Shown: positions 1-6,455, counted from the stretch's first letter. The stretch: DNA of 7,136 nt from CAVPRW01 sp046727435 [NCBI: bacterium] (GCA_046727435.1 JBKPCR010000276.1:1-7136); one strand, 5' to 3'. Program-made: numbers and translations. Notes: a model not told the origin generated them from the letters alone.

Positions 1-453
1 GGTCAAGCACACACGCATGCGAGTGAAAGAGATCATTCCAATACGCGACATCCCCTTGCCCGTATGACACGACGGACTAAGGTCGTCTCTACATCCGAAG
101 CGATGATTCATGCCTCCTTGAAGCTGTGGTGTGCACTCACGATGCCGGCAATCTTCGCGCAATATCAAGCATTGTTCTTGTCAATTTTTAACTGAACAGT
201 CTCGTCCGCCGAGGTGCTCGAAGCCCTAAAGCTTGACGTTCCATTCGCTCCCATCACTTGCCGGCCGCGCTTGTGGCTGTGAGAGCTTAGCGAACCGCGA
301 CAATAATCCTCTTGTTGCGCAAGGCAGCATCGATAGCAGCAGATGGTGGGAAATTGGAGGAAGAAGAGGAAACCGACAACGCTTGAGAAGGACGTGACAT
401 CTTTCACTTCTAGAGGTATGCTTAAAGAACCCTTGAGCCACAAGAGCGGACGA
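1..453. other. Stretch without a supported gene
   Basis: I see no convincing gene here. One frame on the plus strand is open from base 2 to a TGA at 65-67 (21 codons, ending in residues IPLPV). It could be the tail of a gene starting outside the window, but nothing in it is recognisable. Short open frames at 165-443 (minus) and 343-624 (plus) show no family resemblance, and the second runs into the antisense side of the regulator gene. This stretch lies downstream of the minus-strand regulator, yet no clear hairpin plus T-run was found for it, so its transcription end is unassigned. Confidence 0.5.
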
Positions 454-1008
454 TCATTCTCCCAAGGTAGTCTTCACCGTGGTCAAAAGCTGCGAAGCGG
501 AGAAGGGTTTTTCCAGGAACCGCTGAACACCCAGATTTACCGCTTCAATAGCACTTTCTTTGGAGGCATATCCAGTGACGATGATACACTTTACCTCGCG
601 TCCATAGAGCTCATGTGCCTTTGAAATCAGCGCAAGTCCCCCAATTTTCGGAAGATTAAGGTCAACAATGAGGAGATCGTAGCAAATCTCGTGGAGCATC
701 GCCAACGCTTCTTCACCGTTACGGGCGATCTGGACGTTGTATCCAGCCTCTTGAAGAATGTCCGTGAGGACAGCTACGGTCCCTGGGTTATCGTCGACGA
801 CGAGGATGTGCTTTCCCGAAGACTGGGGTAGTTCTTCCAGTTGAGCTTCTCCCCGCAACCAAGCCTCGATATCGCTACGGCGAAACCGCCAGCGCCCCCC
901 CACCTTCACTTTTGGTATCTGGCCCTGTTTAATGTAGCGATATACTGTACGCAAATCGACTTTAAGGTAATCAGCCACTTCATGACTAGTCATAAGATCT
1001 TCGGCCAT
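454..1008 (-). CDS. HTH (excisionase/MerR-like) - receiver domain fusion, response regulator
   Basis: This 184-residue cytoplasmic protein probably acts as a phosphorylation-controlled DNA-binding regulator. Residues about 6-53 form an excisionase/MerR-type helix-turn-helix (MTSHEVADYLKVDLRTVYRY, then a GGRWRF wing and SDIEAWL). Residues about 66-182 form a CheY-like receiver with every key residue: acidic pair D72/D73, phospho-acceptor D116 in LLIVDLNLP, switch T145 in IIVTGYA, and K167 in LEKPF. The order, DNA-binding first and receiver last, is the reverse of OmpR or NarL regulators. The ATG at 1008 is chosen because AGGGG lies 7 bases upstream; M6 is an alternative. No histidine kinase gene lies nearby, so it is an orphan here. 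It is on the same strand as the EPS-type genes, but about 2.5 kb of insertion sequence and gene-free DNA separates them, so control of those genes is only a guess. The domain calls are firm; target and partner are unknown. Confidence 0.9.
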   Translation of the reverse strand: MAEDLMTSHEVADYLKVDLRTVYRYIKQGQIPKVKVGGRWRFRRSDIEAWLRGEAQLEELPQSSGKHILVVDDNPGTVAVLTDILQEAGYNVQIARNGEEALAMLHEICYDLLIVDLNLPKIGGLALISKAHELYGREVKCIIVTGYASKESAIEAVNLGVQRFLEKPFSASQLLTTVKTTLGE

Positions 1009-1015
1009 CTGCTTT

Positions 1016-1020
1016 CCCCT
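1016..1020 (-). promoter_or_regulatory. Ribosome binding site of the HTH-receiver gene
   Basis: AGGGG on the minus strand lies 7 bases before the ATG at 1008. It supports that start over the internal methionine at residue 6. Confidence 0.55.
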
Positions 1021-1035
1021 GCGTCAATGACATCC

Positions 1036-1074
1036 ATTCTATCTAGATGACCGGATATGACATTCTATCCTAGA
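1036..1074. repeat. Direct repeat pair in the regulator leader
   Basis: ATTCTATCTAGA (1036-1047) and ATTCTATCCTAGA (1062-1074) are copies differing by one inserted C, with starts 26 bases apart. Each is preceded closely by TGACAT. They lie between the proposed promoter and the start codon of the HTH-receiver gene, the second copy overlapping the likely transcription start. This is where an autoregulatory operator could be. Operator function is inference. Confidence 0.4.
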
Positions 1075-1079
1075 GAAGC

Positions 1080-1108
1080 AGCATATCGAAATGCCTCAAT
1101 TGTGTCAA
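1080..1108 (-). promoter_or_regulatory. Sigma70-like promoter of the HTH-receiver gene
   Basis: Read on the minus strand, a perfect -35 box TTGACA (1108-1103) is followed by a 17-base spacer and a -10 box TATGCT (1085-1080), which matches TATAAT at four of six positions. Transcription would begin near 1073, giving a leader of about 65 bases before the ATG at 1008. The spacing and the perfect -35 make this a good candidate; it has not been tested. Confidence 0.55.
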
Positions 1109-1233
1109 GAAAATTCCGGACCAATAACGGCATGATAATTTGTGAGCGTTGTATACTCCCCTGCCTGCCATCTAGGCTGCAGCTGCCTTGGACAAAAGCA
1201 AATCTGCATGTAGGGATTTTCCTTGACATTTCC

Positions 1234-1239
1234 TTCACA
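1234..1239 (+). repeat. Target site duplication, left copy
   Basis: TTCACA directly precedes the left inverted repeat and is identical to the hexamer at 2996-3001. The following base is C on both sides, so a 7-bp duplication cannot be excluded, but 6 bp gives better aligned inverted repeats. Confidence 0.8.
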
Positions 1240-1252
1240 CCGACTTTCCGCA
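1240..1252 (+). repeat. Left terminal inverted repeat of the IS1634-family element
   Basis: CCGACTTTCCGCA matches the reverse complement of the right end, CTGACATTCCGCA, at 11 of 13 positions; the mismatches are at positions 2 and 6. Similarity inside this core is only patchy. Confidence 0.75.
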
Positions 1253-1289
1253 CCTCTCTCTGAAATTGGAATCATTTTTGTGTCTCGCC

Positions 1290-1326
1290 GGAGATCGTAG
1301 ACAATCTCCTCACTATCAGAGGAGAT
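1290..1326 (+). promoter_or_regulatory. Two alternative hairpins over the transposase ribosome site
   Basis: ATCTCCTC (1304-1311) is perfectly complementary to GAGGAGAT (1319-1326) across a 7-base loop. The right arm contains the GAGGAG ribosome binding site and the first AT of the upstream ATG, so this hairpin would block translation. A further GGAGAT (1290-1295) is perfectly complementary to ATCTCC (1304-1309), so the two hairpins exclude each other. Other insertion sequences (IS10, IS50, IS200) use leader structures to block translation of transposase. A similar role here is inferred from the base pairing. Confidence 0.55.
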
Positions 1327-1330
1327 GCTG

Positions 1331-3007
1331 ATGCCTGATCGACCGACGTACCAGAGCCAAGTCCTAGACCACCTCGGCCTGGTCGCGGGCCTGTTCGACG
1401 CACTCGGCATGGGCGAGATCATCGATCAAGTGACCCAACAAAACCCGGAAATGCGCGACCTCACCGTGGGTGAAGCCGTCAAAGCCATGGTGCTCAATGG
1501 CCTGGGCTTTATCAATCAAGCGCTTTACCTAGTTCCCAGATTCTTTCACCATAAGCCCACCTACCAACGCATTTCACCCCGCGTGACCCCTCAACAACGC
1601 AATGATGATGCCTTGGGCCGGGCCTTGGATACCCTCTATGCCTATGGGGTGACCGAACTCTACAGCCTCCTTGCGGCAACCGCTGCCGAGCGCCTGGGGC
1701 GTGCACCCCGCTTTGTCCATCTCGACCCGACGCGCTTGCATGGCGATGGCCGCGACAACAGTGACGAGGCACCCGAGGCACAGGTTGTGCCCATCACCCG
1801 CGGGTATAGCCGGGATCATCGGCCTGACCTCAATCAGGTCATGTTGGCGCTGATGGTGGAGCACCAAGCGGGTATCCCCCTCCTGATGAAACCACTCCGT
1901 GGCAACAGCGGTGATACCCAGGAGTTTGGCGAGGCGGTTCGCCTCCATGTGCATCAGTTGCAAGCTACTTACGGCCTGACCTATCTGGTGGCCGATAGTG
2001 CCCTCTACCGTGAGGCCAACCTTGAGAAACTGGCCCAGACGCAGATGAAGTGGATCACCCGTGTTCCGGCCACCTGGCGCGACGCACAAGCCGTCTTGGC
2101 CCACGCCGATCCGCAGGCCAGGGTCGCGCTTCAAGAGGGCTATCGCGCTTACGAGTTGCCATCGACCTCCGGCGGCGTGGCGCAACGCTGGGTCCTGATC
2201 TACTCCGAGCCCCGCCAGGCTCAGGTCCAGCGCACCGTTGACAACCAGTTGCGCCGGCAGAGTGACCAGGGTGTCAAAGCCTTGAAGAAATTCTGCGGCG
2301 TTACCTTTGCGTGTGAAGCCGATGCGCGTCAGGCGCTTGCGACCTTTGCGCAGGACTTGCAGGCCACGTTTCTGGGGGCCAGCACCGTGCGCGCGACGCC
2401 CCGCTCTGGCACACGAGGACGCCCCGGACAAGGCGTGCAGCCCGATCAGATGGTCTACCAAATCGAGGCGACCCTGGCCTCCTCGCTCGCGGCCCGCCAG
2501 GCCCTCATCGACCAGCACAGCGGTTTCATTCTGGCCACCAACGAACTCGACACGACCCAATTGCCACCGCAAAAGCTGTTGGCAGGTGACAAAGGTCAAA
2601 CACATGTGGAGCGCGGGTGTCGCTTCTTGAAAAATCCCGAGTTTTTGGCCTCCTCGCACTACCTCAAAACACCCGAGCGGATCATGGCCCTCTTGAGGGG
2701 CATGACCGTGTGTTTGTTCGTGTCTGCGGCCCTGGAGTCCCGCAGTCGTCAGGCGCTTCAGGGGCCTGACGCGACATTTCCCAATCAAGCCGGGACACGT
2801 GTGCAGAGTCCAACAGCCCGGTGGGTGTTGCATTATTTTGTGGGAATTCATCTACTCATCGCTCCAGGACAGTGGCCTATCGTGTTGAATCTCACCGATG
2901 AGCATCGCAACCTCCTCCAACTCCTGGGAAACCGTATATGGCATTTTATGGCGTCAAATATTCATGAAAATCAGAATGGTCATGCGGAATGTCAGTTCAC
3001 ACAGTGA
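1331..3007 (+). CDS. IS1634-family transposase (DDE, IS4 superfamily)
   Basis: The transposase carries out cut-and-paste movement of the surrounding element. From the ATG at 1331 it is 558 residues; an ATG two codons earlier (1325) is also possible. I prefer 1331 because GAGGAG (1319-1324) lies 6 bases before it but touches 1325 directly. The N-terminal 100 residues resemble the DUF4277 region of IS1634-type transposases (QVLDHLGLVAGLFDALGMGE). Likely catalytic residues, counted from 1331, are D132 in VHLDPTRLHGDG, D222 in LVADSALYRE and E427 in VERGCRFLK. The last fits the E-x6-K part of the IS4 signature, while the usual preceding tyrosine is not in place. About 205 residues between the second D and the E match the beta-strand insertion of this superfamily. 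The frame is intact. It runs through the right inverted repeat, and its last three codons and TGA lie in target DNA. Confidence 0.9.
   Translation: MPDRPTYQSQVLDHLGLVAGLFDALGMGEIIDQVTQQNPEMRDLTVGEAVKAMVLNGLGFINQALYLVPRFFHHKPTYQRISPRVTPQQRNDDALGRALDTLYAYGVTELYSLLAATAAERLGRAPRFVHLDPTRLHGDGRDNSDEAPEAQVVPITRGYSRDHRPDLNQVMLALMVEHQAGIPLLMKPLRGNSGDTQEFGEAVRLHVHQLQATYGLTYLVADSALYREANLEKLAQTQMKWITRVPATWRDAQAVLAHADPQARVALQEGYRAYELPSTSGGVAQRWVLIYSEPRQAQVQRTVDNQLRRQSDQGVKALKKFCGVTFACEADARQALATFAQDLQATFLGASTVRATPRSGTRGRPGQGVQPDQMVYQIEATLASSLAARQALIDQHSGFILATNELDTTQLPPQKLLAGDKGQTHVERGCRFLKNPEFLASSHYLKTPERIMALLRGMTVCLFVSAALESRSRQALQGPDATFPNQAGTRVQSPTARWVLHYFVGIHLLIAPGQWPIVLNLTDEHRNLLQLLGNRIWHFMASNIHENQNGHAECQFTQ
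2983..2995 (+). repeat. Right terminal inverted repeat of the IS1634-family element
   Basis: TGCGGAATGTCAG pairs with the left repeat at 11 of 13 positions and is immediately followed by the TTCACA duplication. It is translated as part of the transposase C-terminus. Confidence 0.75.
2996..3001 (+). repeat. Target site duplication, right copy
   Basis: TTCACA is identical to 1234-1239 and directly abuts the right inverted repeat. Removing the element and one copy rejoins 1239 to 3002. Confidence 0.8.
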
Positions 3008-3571
3008 CCCATGGGATAATTCCCCACGCTGATGACGGGGATGCGATTGGCTGCCAGTGCGTACCGACTGTTGTCTACAGTTGGCTGCATGACAGGCGAC
3101 GCTTGCAGACTCCTATAGGGGGCGGGCTAGAAATGGTAGGAGCACACGATGGCGGCGTCCATGATGGACCTGACGGGATCATCGGTGGACCATGTCGGAG
3201 TGGATGCGCCCACTATTTAGTGGCCACTAGGTAAAATCTTCACGGTCACCGTCCGCAGTGAAGGCTTCATGCACATCGCCACCCCTGCAGCGTTGGTGCA
3301 CGCCATAACAGAGCATACAAATCAAACGTTTCCATTTAAGGATAACCATACAACGCTGTTTCATCGTGCCGCCACGCGTTTCAGCCTAGAGGAGGATATG
3401 GAAGTGATCACCTGTGGGAGCTCACGGTGTAAACTCGGATTTCTTGTGGAGAGCAGGTTTTGGCCATGCCATACTCCTTTTCATGCCCTGTTCATGCCCC
3501 GGAAGTCCCGCTTGCCGGGTCGACGAGGCACGACGGGCTCCACGGAGCCTTCTTGAGTTTGGGCCCTTTTT
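3008..3571. other. Gene-free stretch between the insertion sequence and the ATPase gene
   Basis: No gene is supported in these 564 bases. A 95-codon plus-strand frame at 3269-3556 has GAAGG four bases before its ATG, but its protein resembles nothing I know and its end is rich in R, G and T, as expected of chance translation. Visible structures are a perfect 12-bp palindrome TAGTGGCCACTA (3218-3229), GTCCAT-G-ATGGAC (3157-3169), CTTCAC/GTGAAG arms (3238-3243 and 3258-3263), CCCG-CTTGC-CGGG (about 3507-3519), and a terminator-like hairpin at its right edge. None can be tied to a gene. Confidence 0.5.
3218..3229. repeat. Perfect 12-bp palindrome TAGTGGCCACTA
   Basis: The sequence equals its own reverse complement over 12 bases and lies in gene-free DNA. 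A site for a dimeric DNA-binding protein is possible, but no adjacent gene start is visible. Confidence 0.3.
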
Positions 3572-3573
3572 TT
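3535..3573 (+). terminator. Probable plus-strand intrinsic terminator
   Basis: GGGCTC (3535-3540) can pair with GGGCCC (3561-3566), with one G-U pair, and seven T follow at 3567-3573. A compact hairpin GGCTC-CACG-GAGCC (3536-3549) shares the left arm and is an alternative fold. The T-run makes this useful only for plus-strand transcripts, such as read-through from the insertion sequence. It overlaps the stop codon of the minus-strand ATPase gene. The loop of the T-run version is long (20 bases), so the call is moderate. Confidence 0.4.
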
Positions 3574-5368
3574 AAAATCGTTTTCCAGAGCTATTGTCGG
3601 CGAGTGCGATCCATTGATTTGCCGAGGCAATCTCCCACGCTTGATTGACTGCATCAAGATTTTCTAATCTGTTAATCTCAACTCGATACAGCATGAGGTC
3701 GTCGCTCACGCGTCGTGAGGTTACCACGACGTCATAGCCTTTCAGACGCGCGATTTGCGCTAACTGTGCGGACTGTTGCGGGTTACGATGCGATGCCAAG
3801 ATCAGCCTGTATGACCCATCTGGTTGTTGACGCACCAGAGTTTCTCGCGATAAAGGAGGGAGCCAAAGTCTCTGCCCGGCGATTATTCGGTTCAGATTCT
3901 CGACATGAGTATTGTATTCCTTAATAAGGTCAAGACCGAGATTTCTCTGGGTACCATAGATATTTGCGGCGATTTCAGCGACAGTCGATCCAGATTGAAC
4001 TGTCATTGGTTTCTCTCGCCAACCGGTCATTTCAGGTATAGTGGTGACTGACCCCGCCTCATCATTGCCTCGGCCTCCGGTGTTAGAGGTATTGCGGTCA
4101 CCGGCTCCCTTCATGTGTTCAGAGGCCAAACGGCTATCCCGGTTCTCCATAGGCAGTTCTATGGTTCGGAGATCGGTAGCTGATGCCGGTCCAACCTCTT
4201 TCATCAACCCAGTCGATTGGCCATCACCAGTTGTCTCCGGATAAGGTTCAAGACGGGACTTGGCAGCGCTGGGATCTCCAATCCACCTACTAAGCGTGCC
4301 GTGCAGCGTGAGAGGTAAGGCTCTGAGTTGCTCTCCGAAGTCTTTAAGAAAGCCAGCATTAAGCCAGCAGACGTAAAGGCCTATTCCCCCAACTCCGAGG
4401 AGGAGCACAGCCATCATAATCCGCCAGCCCCTCCGGGTGCCACCAGATCGCTTTCCATAATAAGGTGCTGTTCCTAAACGTGTATTACCAGGACTCTTCC
4501 TAATCCTTAACTCACGAGACGGTTCCACAGCCTCCTCAGCAACGGGGGGATTGCCTCTGTGCCCTTCCACGCGGAGGTCCTCAGCTGCTTCTCGAACGAT
4601 ATCCGTAGTGATCCTCTTTTGAGATATTGCATAGGCAATCAGAAGAGCATTGTCACAGAGTATATTAATGAGCCTGGGAAACCCTTTGCTATAGTAGGCG
4701 ATTTCTTGGATGGCATCGGGCGTGAAAAGTTGCTGGCGTTTATAGCCTACCGCACTGAGCCGGTAATGAATAAAGGGTCCTACCTCTTCGTCGTCAAGCC
4801 GTTCAAGCCGGCATTGAATAGCAATGCGTTGTTTTAATTGCCGCAATTCATACTGATTAAGCTTGGTTTCGAGTTCTGGTTGGCCAACTATAACAATCTG
4901 AAGCAGCTTTTCAGTCGCCGTTTCCAGATTCGATAGTAGACGAAGATTTTCCAATACTTCCTCTCCCAGATTCTGTGCCTCATCAATCAGTAGGACAACC
5001 GTCTCTCCCTTCGCTAGCCGATCTATGAGAAACCGATTCAGCACCTGAATCTTGTGAAGCCTCCCCACTTCTTTAATCGGTAGTCCCAATTCCTGGCAAA
5101 TAAAATCTAAGATCTCTTCAAATGTCAGAGTAGTGTTATAGAAAAAGACGAAGCGGATGTGCGGCTCCATGTTCTCCATGAGCCGCCGCAGAAGAGTCGT
5201 TTTGCCGGTTCCTATCTCACCAGTCAAGACGATGAAGCCCCTACGCTCATGAATCCCATACAGGAGGCTGGCATAGGCTTCCTGATAGCGGGGATTCGTG
5301 TAGAAAAAGCGTGGATCAGGCGTTATGCTGAATGGTTTCTCTCGAAAACCAAAGTAGTCGGTATACAT
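3572..5368 (-). CDS. ExeA/GspA-like AAA ATPase with transmembrane, LysM-like and SPOR-like parts
   Basis: This 598-residue protein is probably anchored in the inner membrane and links cytoplasmic ATP hydrolysis to the cell wall. Its start, MYTDYFGFREKPFSITPDPR, is the hallmark of ExeA/GspA proteins and of ATPases of PEP-CTERM/exosortase EPS loci, which fixes the ATG at 5368 despite a poor ribosome site. Walker A is GEIGTGKT (50-57), Walker B is VVLLIDEAQ (D129, E130), and a sensor-2-like GFPRLIN sits at 229-235. A single membrane segment lies near 315-336, followed by a polar linker to about 450. A LysM-like domain follows (about 455-505, QSGSTVAEIAANIYG to GQRLWLPP), then a SPOR-like region (about 517-585). 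The usual exosortase-locus ATPase is much shorter; the wall-binding C-terminus recalls ExeA. It is the last gene of the minus-strand series, 45 bases after a broken export gene, and is itself undamaged. The exact partner (secretin or polysaccharide exporter) is unknown. Confidence 0.85.
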   Translation of the reverse strand: MYTDYFGFREKPFSITPDPRFFYTNPRYQEAYASLLYGIHERRGFIVLTGEIGTGKTTLLRRLMENMEPHIRFVFFYNTTLTFEEILDFICQELGLPIKEVGRLHKIQVLNRFLIDRLAKGETVVLLIDEAQNLGEEVLENLRLLSNLETATEKLLQIVIVGQPELETKLNQYELRQLKQRIAIQCRLERLDDEEVGPFIHYRLSAVGYKRQQLFTPDAIQEIAYYSKGFPRLINILCDNALLIAYAISQKRITTDIVREAAEDLRVEGHRGNPPVAEEAVEPSRELRIRKSPGNTRLGTAPYYGKRSGGTRRGWRIMMAVLLLGVGGIGLYVCWLNAGFLKDFGEQLRALPLTLHGTLSRWIGDPSAAKSRLEPYPETTGDGQSTGLMKEVGPASATDLRTIELPMENRDSRLASEHMKGAGDRNTSNTGGRGNDEAGSVTTIPEMTGWREKPMTVQSGSTVAEIAANIYGTQRNLGLDLIKEYNTHVENLNRIIAGQRLWLPPLSRETLVRQQPDGSYRLILASHRNPQQSAQLAQIARLKGYDVVVTSRRVSDDLMLYRVEINRLENLDAVNQAWEIASANQWIALADNSSGKRF

Positions 5369-5413
5369 GGGATGTATGCAAATCCTATGAACACTATCTG
5401 TTCGAGATGGATT

Positions 5414-5823
5414 TTACAGGTTACAAAATGATTTCCTGTCCCTGCGCGCGAGAATAATGCTATCGAATCGGGCAGTCTCCCGGAATCCTCCAGCTACGAG
5501 GACTGCCTGCATAAGAGGAGATAACCCCGAGCGGCATGGGACCGCGCCCGACCTTCCAACCTCTCCTCCAATGTAGATTGTCTTTTCGCTAGAGCGCAAG
5601 AGATCATCCATTACCTTGGATTCACACAGACGGTGAGAAGTCTGCTCGACCAGAAACCTTGAGAGATCTGCAGCCGTCATCCCGGCACTGGTACCTTTCC
5701 CATGAGCATAGCGCTGTTCTGGCCGTCAGGTCGTACGATTTCCGCCTGGTTCATCTCTGGGGCAAAGGTGTAACGAATACTTAGGGAGTCTTCAGGCTCG
5801 AGTCTGGCTCCGGCACTTGCCAT
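5414..5823 (-). pseudogene. Remnant of a Wza-type polysaccharide export protein
   Basis: The intact protein would be an outer-membrane polysaccharide export channel. Two reading frames together match the family. The first (5823-5677) has a Poly_export-like segment (LEPEDSLSIRYTFAPEMN, then VRPDG and MGKV). The second (5680-5414, 88 codons) continues with AGMTAADLSRFLVEQ and an SLBB-like part (IYIGGEVGRSGAVP, AGGFRETARFDSIILARRD). Joining them needs one base restored between about 5681 and 5695. There is no lipoprotein signal peptide, and the protein stops right after the first SLBB unit, so both ends are missing. The stretch 5824-5854 before it is too short for a normal N-terminus. An ATG overlaps the stop of the upstream antiterminator gene (ATGA, 5858-5855), but its frame closes after 25 codons. 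Damage is real if the assembly is correct; a single sequencing error would explain only the frameshift. Confidence 0.7.
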
Positions 5824-5854
5824 CTGAGCCTGGTAAGGTCAAAGCTTCTCCTGT

Positions 5855-6385
5855 TCATGCTGCCGTGACTCCGCTACAATCGATCTCCACAGCGACGCTT
5901 CGTTGAAGCAGGTCAACGGAGAGAATCAGCAACCCCTTTGCAGGTTTGCTCTGTACTAAGACCCCTTCGACCCCTCTGAGCGGCCCTTGCGTAATGCGTA
6001 CGCGTTGCCCCTCCCGAAGGTACGGATGGGGCATGACCGGTAAGCAAGCATCTAAAACGGTTTGAATTGCTTCGATTTCGGCATCTGGTACGACACTTAA
6101 TCTATCCCAGCGTTCGCCGAGAATACGCACGAGGCCGCGTGCCTTGCGTACATCGATGTAGCTGGTCTTATCGATGGCATGCCGCAAGAACAGGTAACCT
6201 GGGAACATGGGGACGGCGATGAGGTGACGTTTCGCCGCCCGTTGCGACCACACGTCGATCCTGGGTAGGAAGAGGTGAAAGCCTTTTGCCGTCAATTGAT
6301 CGTATACCAGCTGCTCACAATGGCTCCGGGTATAGAGTGCATACCAAAGAGGGATTGACAGATCCTCAGGGATTTCTTTGCACAT
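5855..6385 (-). CDS. NusG-like transcription antiterminator (RfaH/UpxY type)
   Basis: This 176-residue cytoplasmic protein binds RNA polymerase and probably lets it read through the long EPS operon it heads. The NusG N-terminal domain runs from about residue 12 to 110 (LWYALYTRSHCEQLVYDQL, then FLPRIDVW, VPMFPGYLFL and ARGLVRILG). A KOW domain follows at about 121-165 (LREGQRVRITQGPLRGVEGVLV). The length fits the specialised NusG paralogues that begin capsule and EPS operons (UpxY in Bacteroides, RfaH in enterobacteria), and there is no ribosomal or secE context as for housekeeping nusG. The start at 6385 gives the canonical short lead-in; the ribosome site is weak. Its TGA overlaps an ATG (ATGA) of the next frame, suggesting former translational coupling to the export gene. 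Confidence 0.88.
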   Translation of the reverse strand: MCKEIPEDLSIPLWYALYTRSHCEQLVYDQLTAKGFHLFLPRIDVWSQRAAKRHLIAVPMFPGYLFLRHAIDKTSYIDVRKARGLVRILGERWDRLSVVPDAEIEAIQTVLDACLPVMPHPYLREGQRVRITQGPLRGVEGVLVQSKPAKGLLILSVDLLQRSVAVEIDCSGVTAA

Positions 6386-6440
6386 AGCTCTGCTCGCCCA
6401 CCACTTCTGCTTTGCCCTTCACGCTCGCGGGTACAGCTCC

Positions 6441-6455
6441 GCCTCCTTCAGAGGC
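6441..6455. repeat. Hairpin in the leader of the antiterminator gene
   Basis: GCCTC (6441-6445) and GAGGC (6451-6455) form a 5-bp stem with a 5-base loop, about 55-70 bases before the antiterminator start on the minus strand. On that strand it is followed by GGAGCTG, which shares only GGCGG with the RfaH ops element. A pause or recruitment site is possible but weakly supported. Confidence 0.25.

Larger units (their letters stand above)
1240..2995 (+). mobile_element. Complete IS1634-family insertion sequence, 1756 bp
   Basis: The element contains one transposase gene filling nearly its whole length. The ends are defined by inverted repeats CCGACTTTCCGCA (1240-1252) and TGCGGAATGTCAG (2983-2995), which match at 11 of 13 positions. 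They are flanked by the identical hexamer TTCACA at 1234-1239 and 2996-3001. A total of 1756 bp with a 5-6 bp duplication fits the IS1634 family. The intact repeats and target duplication point to simple insertion without later rearrangement. It landed about 130 bp upstream of the -35 box of the HTH-receiver gene, so it does not break that promoter core. Confidence 0.85.

Noticed and set aside
1-67. C-terminal end of a gene entering from the left (21 open codons)
   Set aside because: An open run this short occurs by chance, and the residues match nothing I recognise.
1150-1185. Sigma54 promoter (TGGCAGG on the minus strand near 1170)
   Set aside because: There is a -24-like TGGC but no TTGC at the required spacing, while a good sigma70 pair exists closer to the gene.
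1234-1240. A 7-bp target duplication TTCACAC
   Set aside because: The seventh base C matches on both sides, but using it shifts the left inverted repeat by one base relative to the right. The 6-bp reading aligns the ends and fits the family.
1574-2851. A 425-codon open frame on the minus strand
   Set aside because: It lies entirely opposite the transposase gene, whose protein has clear family motifs. The minus-strand translation is rich in G, H, R and Q and resembles no family, as expected of a shadow in GC-rich DNA.
3269-3556. A 95-codon plus-strand frame with a GAAGG before its ATG
   Set aside because: The protein has no recognisable motif, its end is of chance-like composition, and its stop falls in the proposed terminator hairpin. 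It is mentioned in the gene-free entry but not called as a gene.
6436-6450. RfaH ops-like element in the antiterminator leader
   Set aside because: Only the GGCGG part matches; the following bases differ from the ops consensus at four positions in a row.
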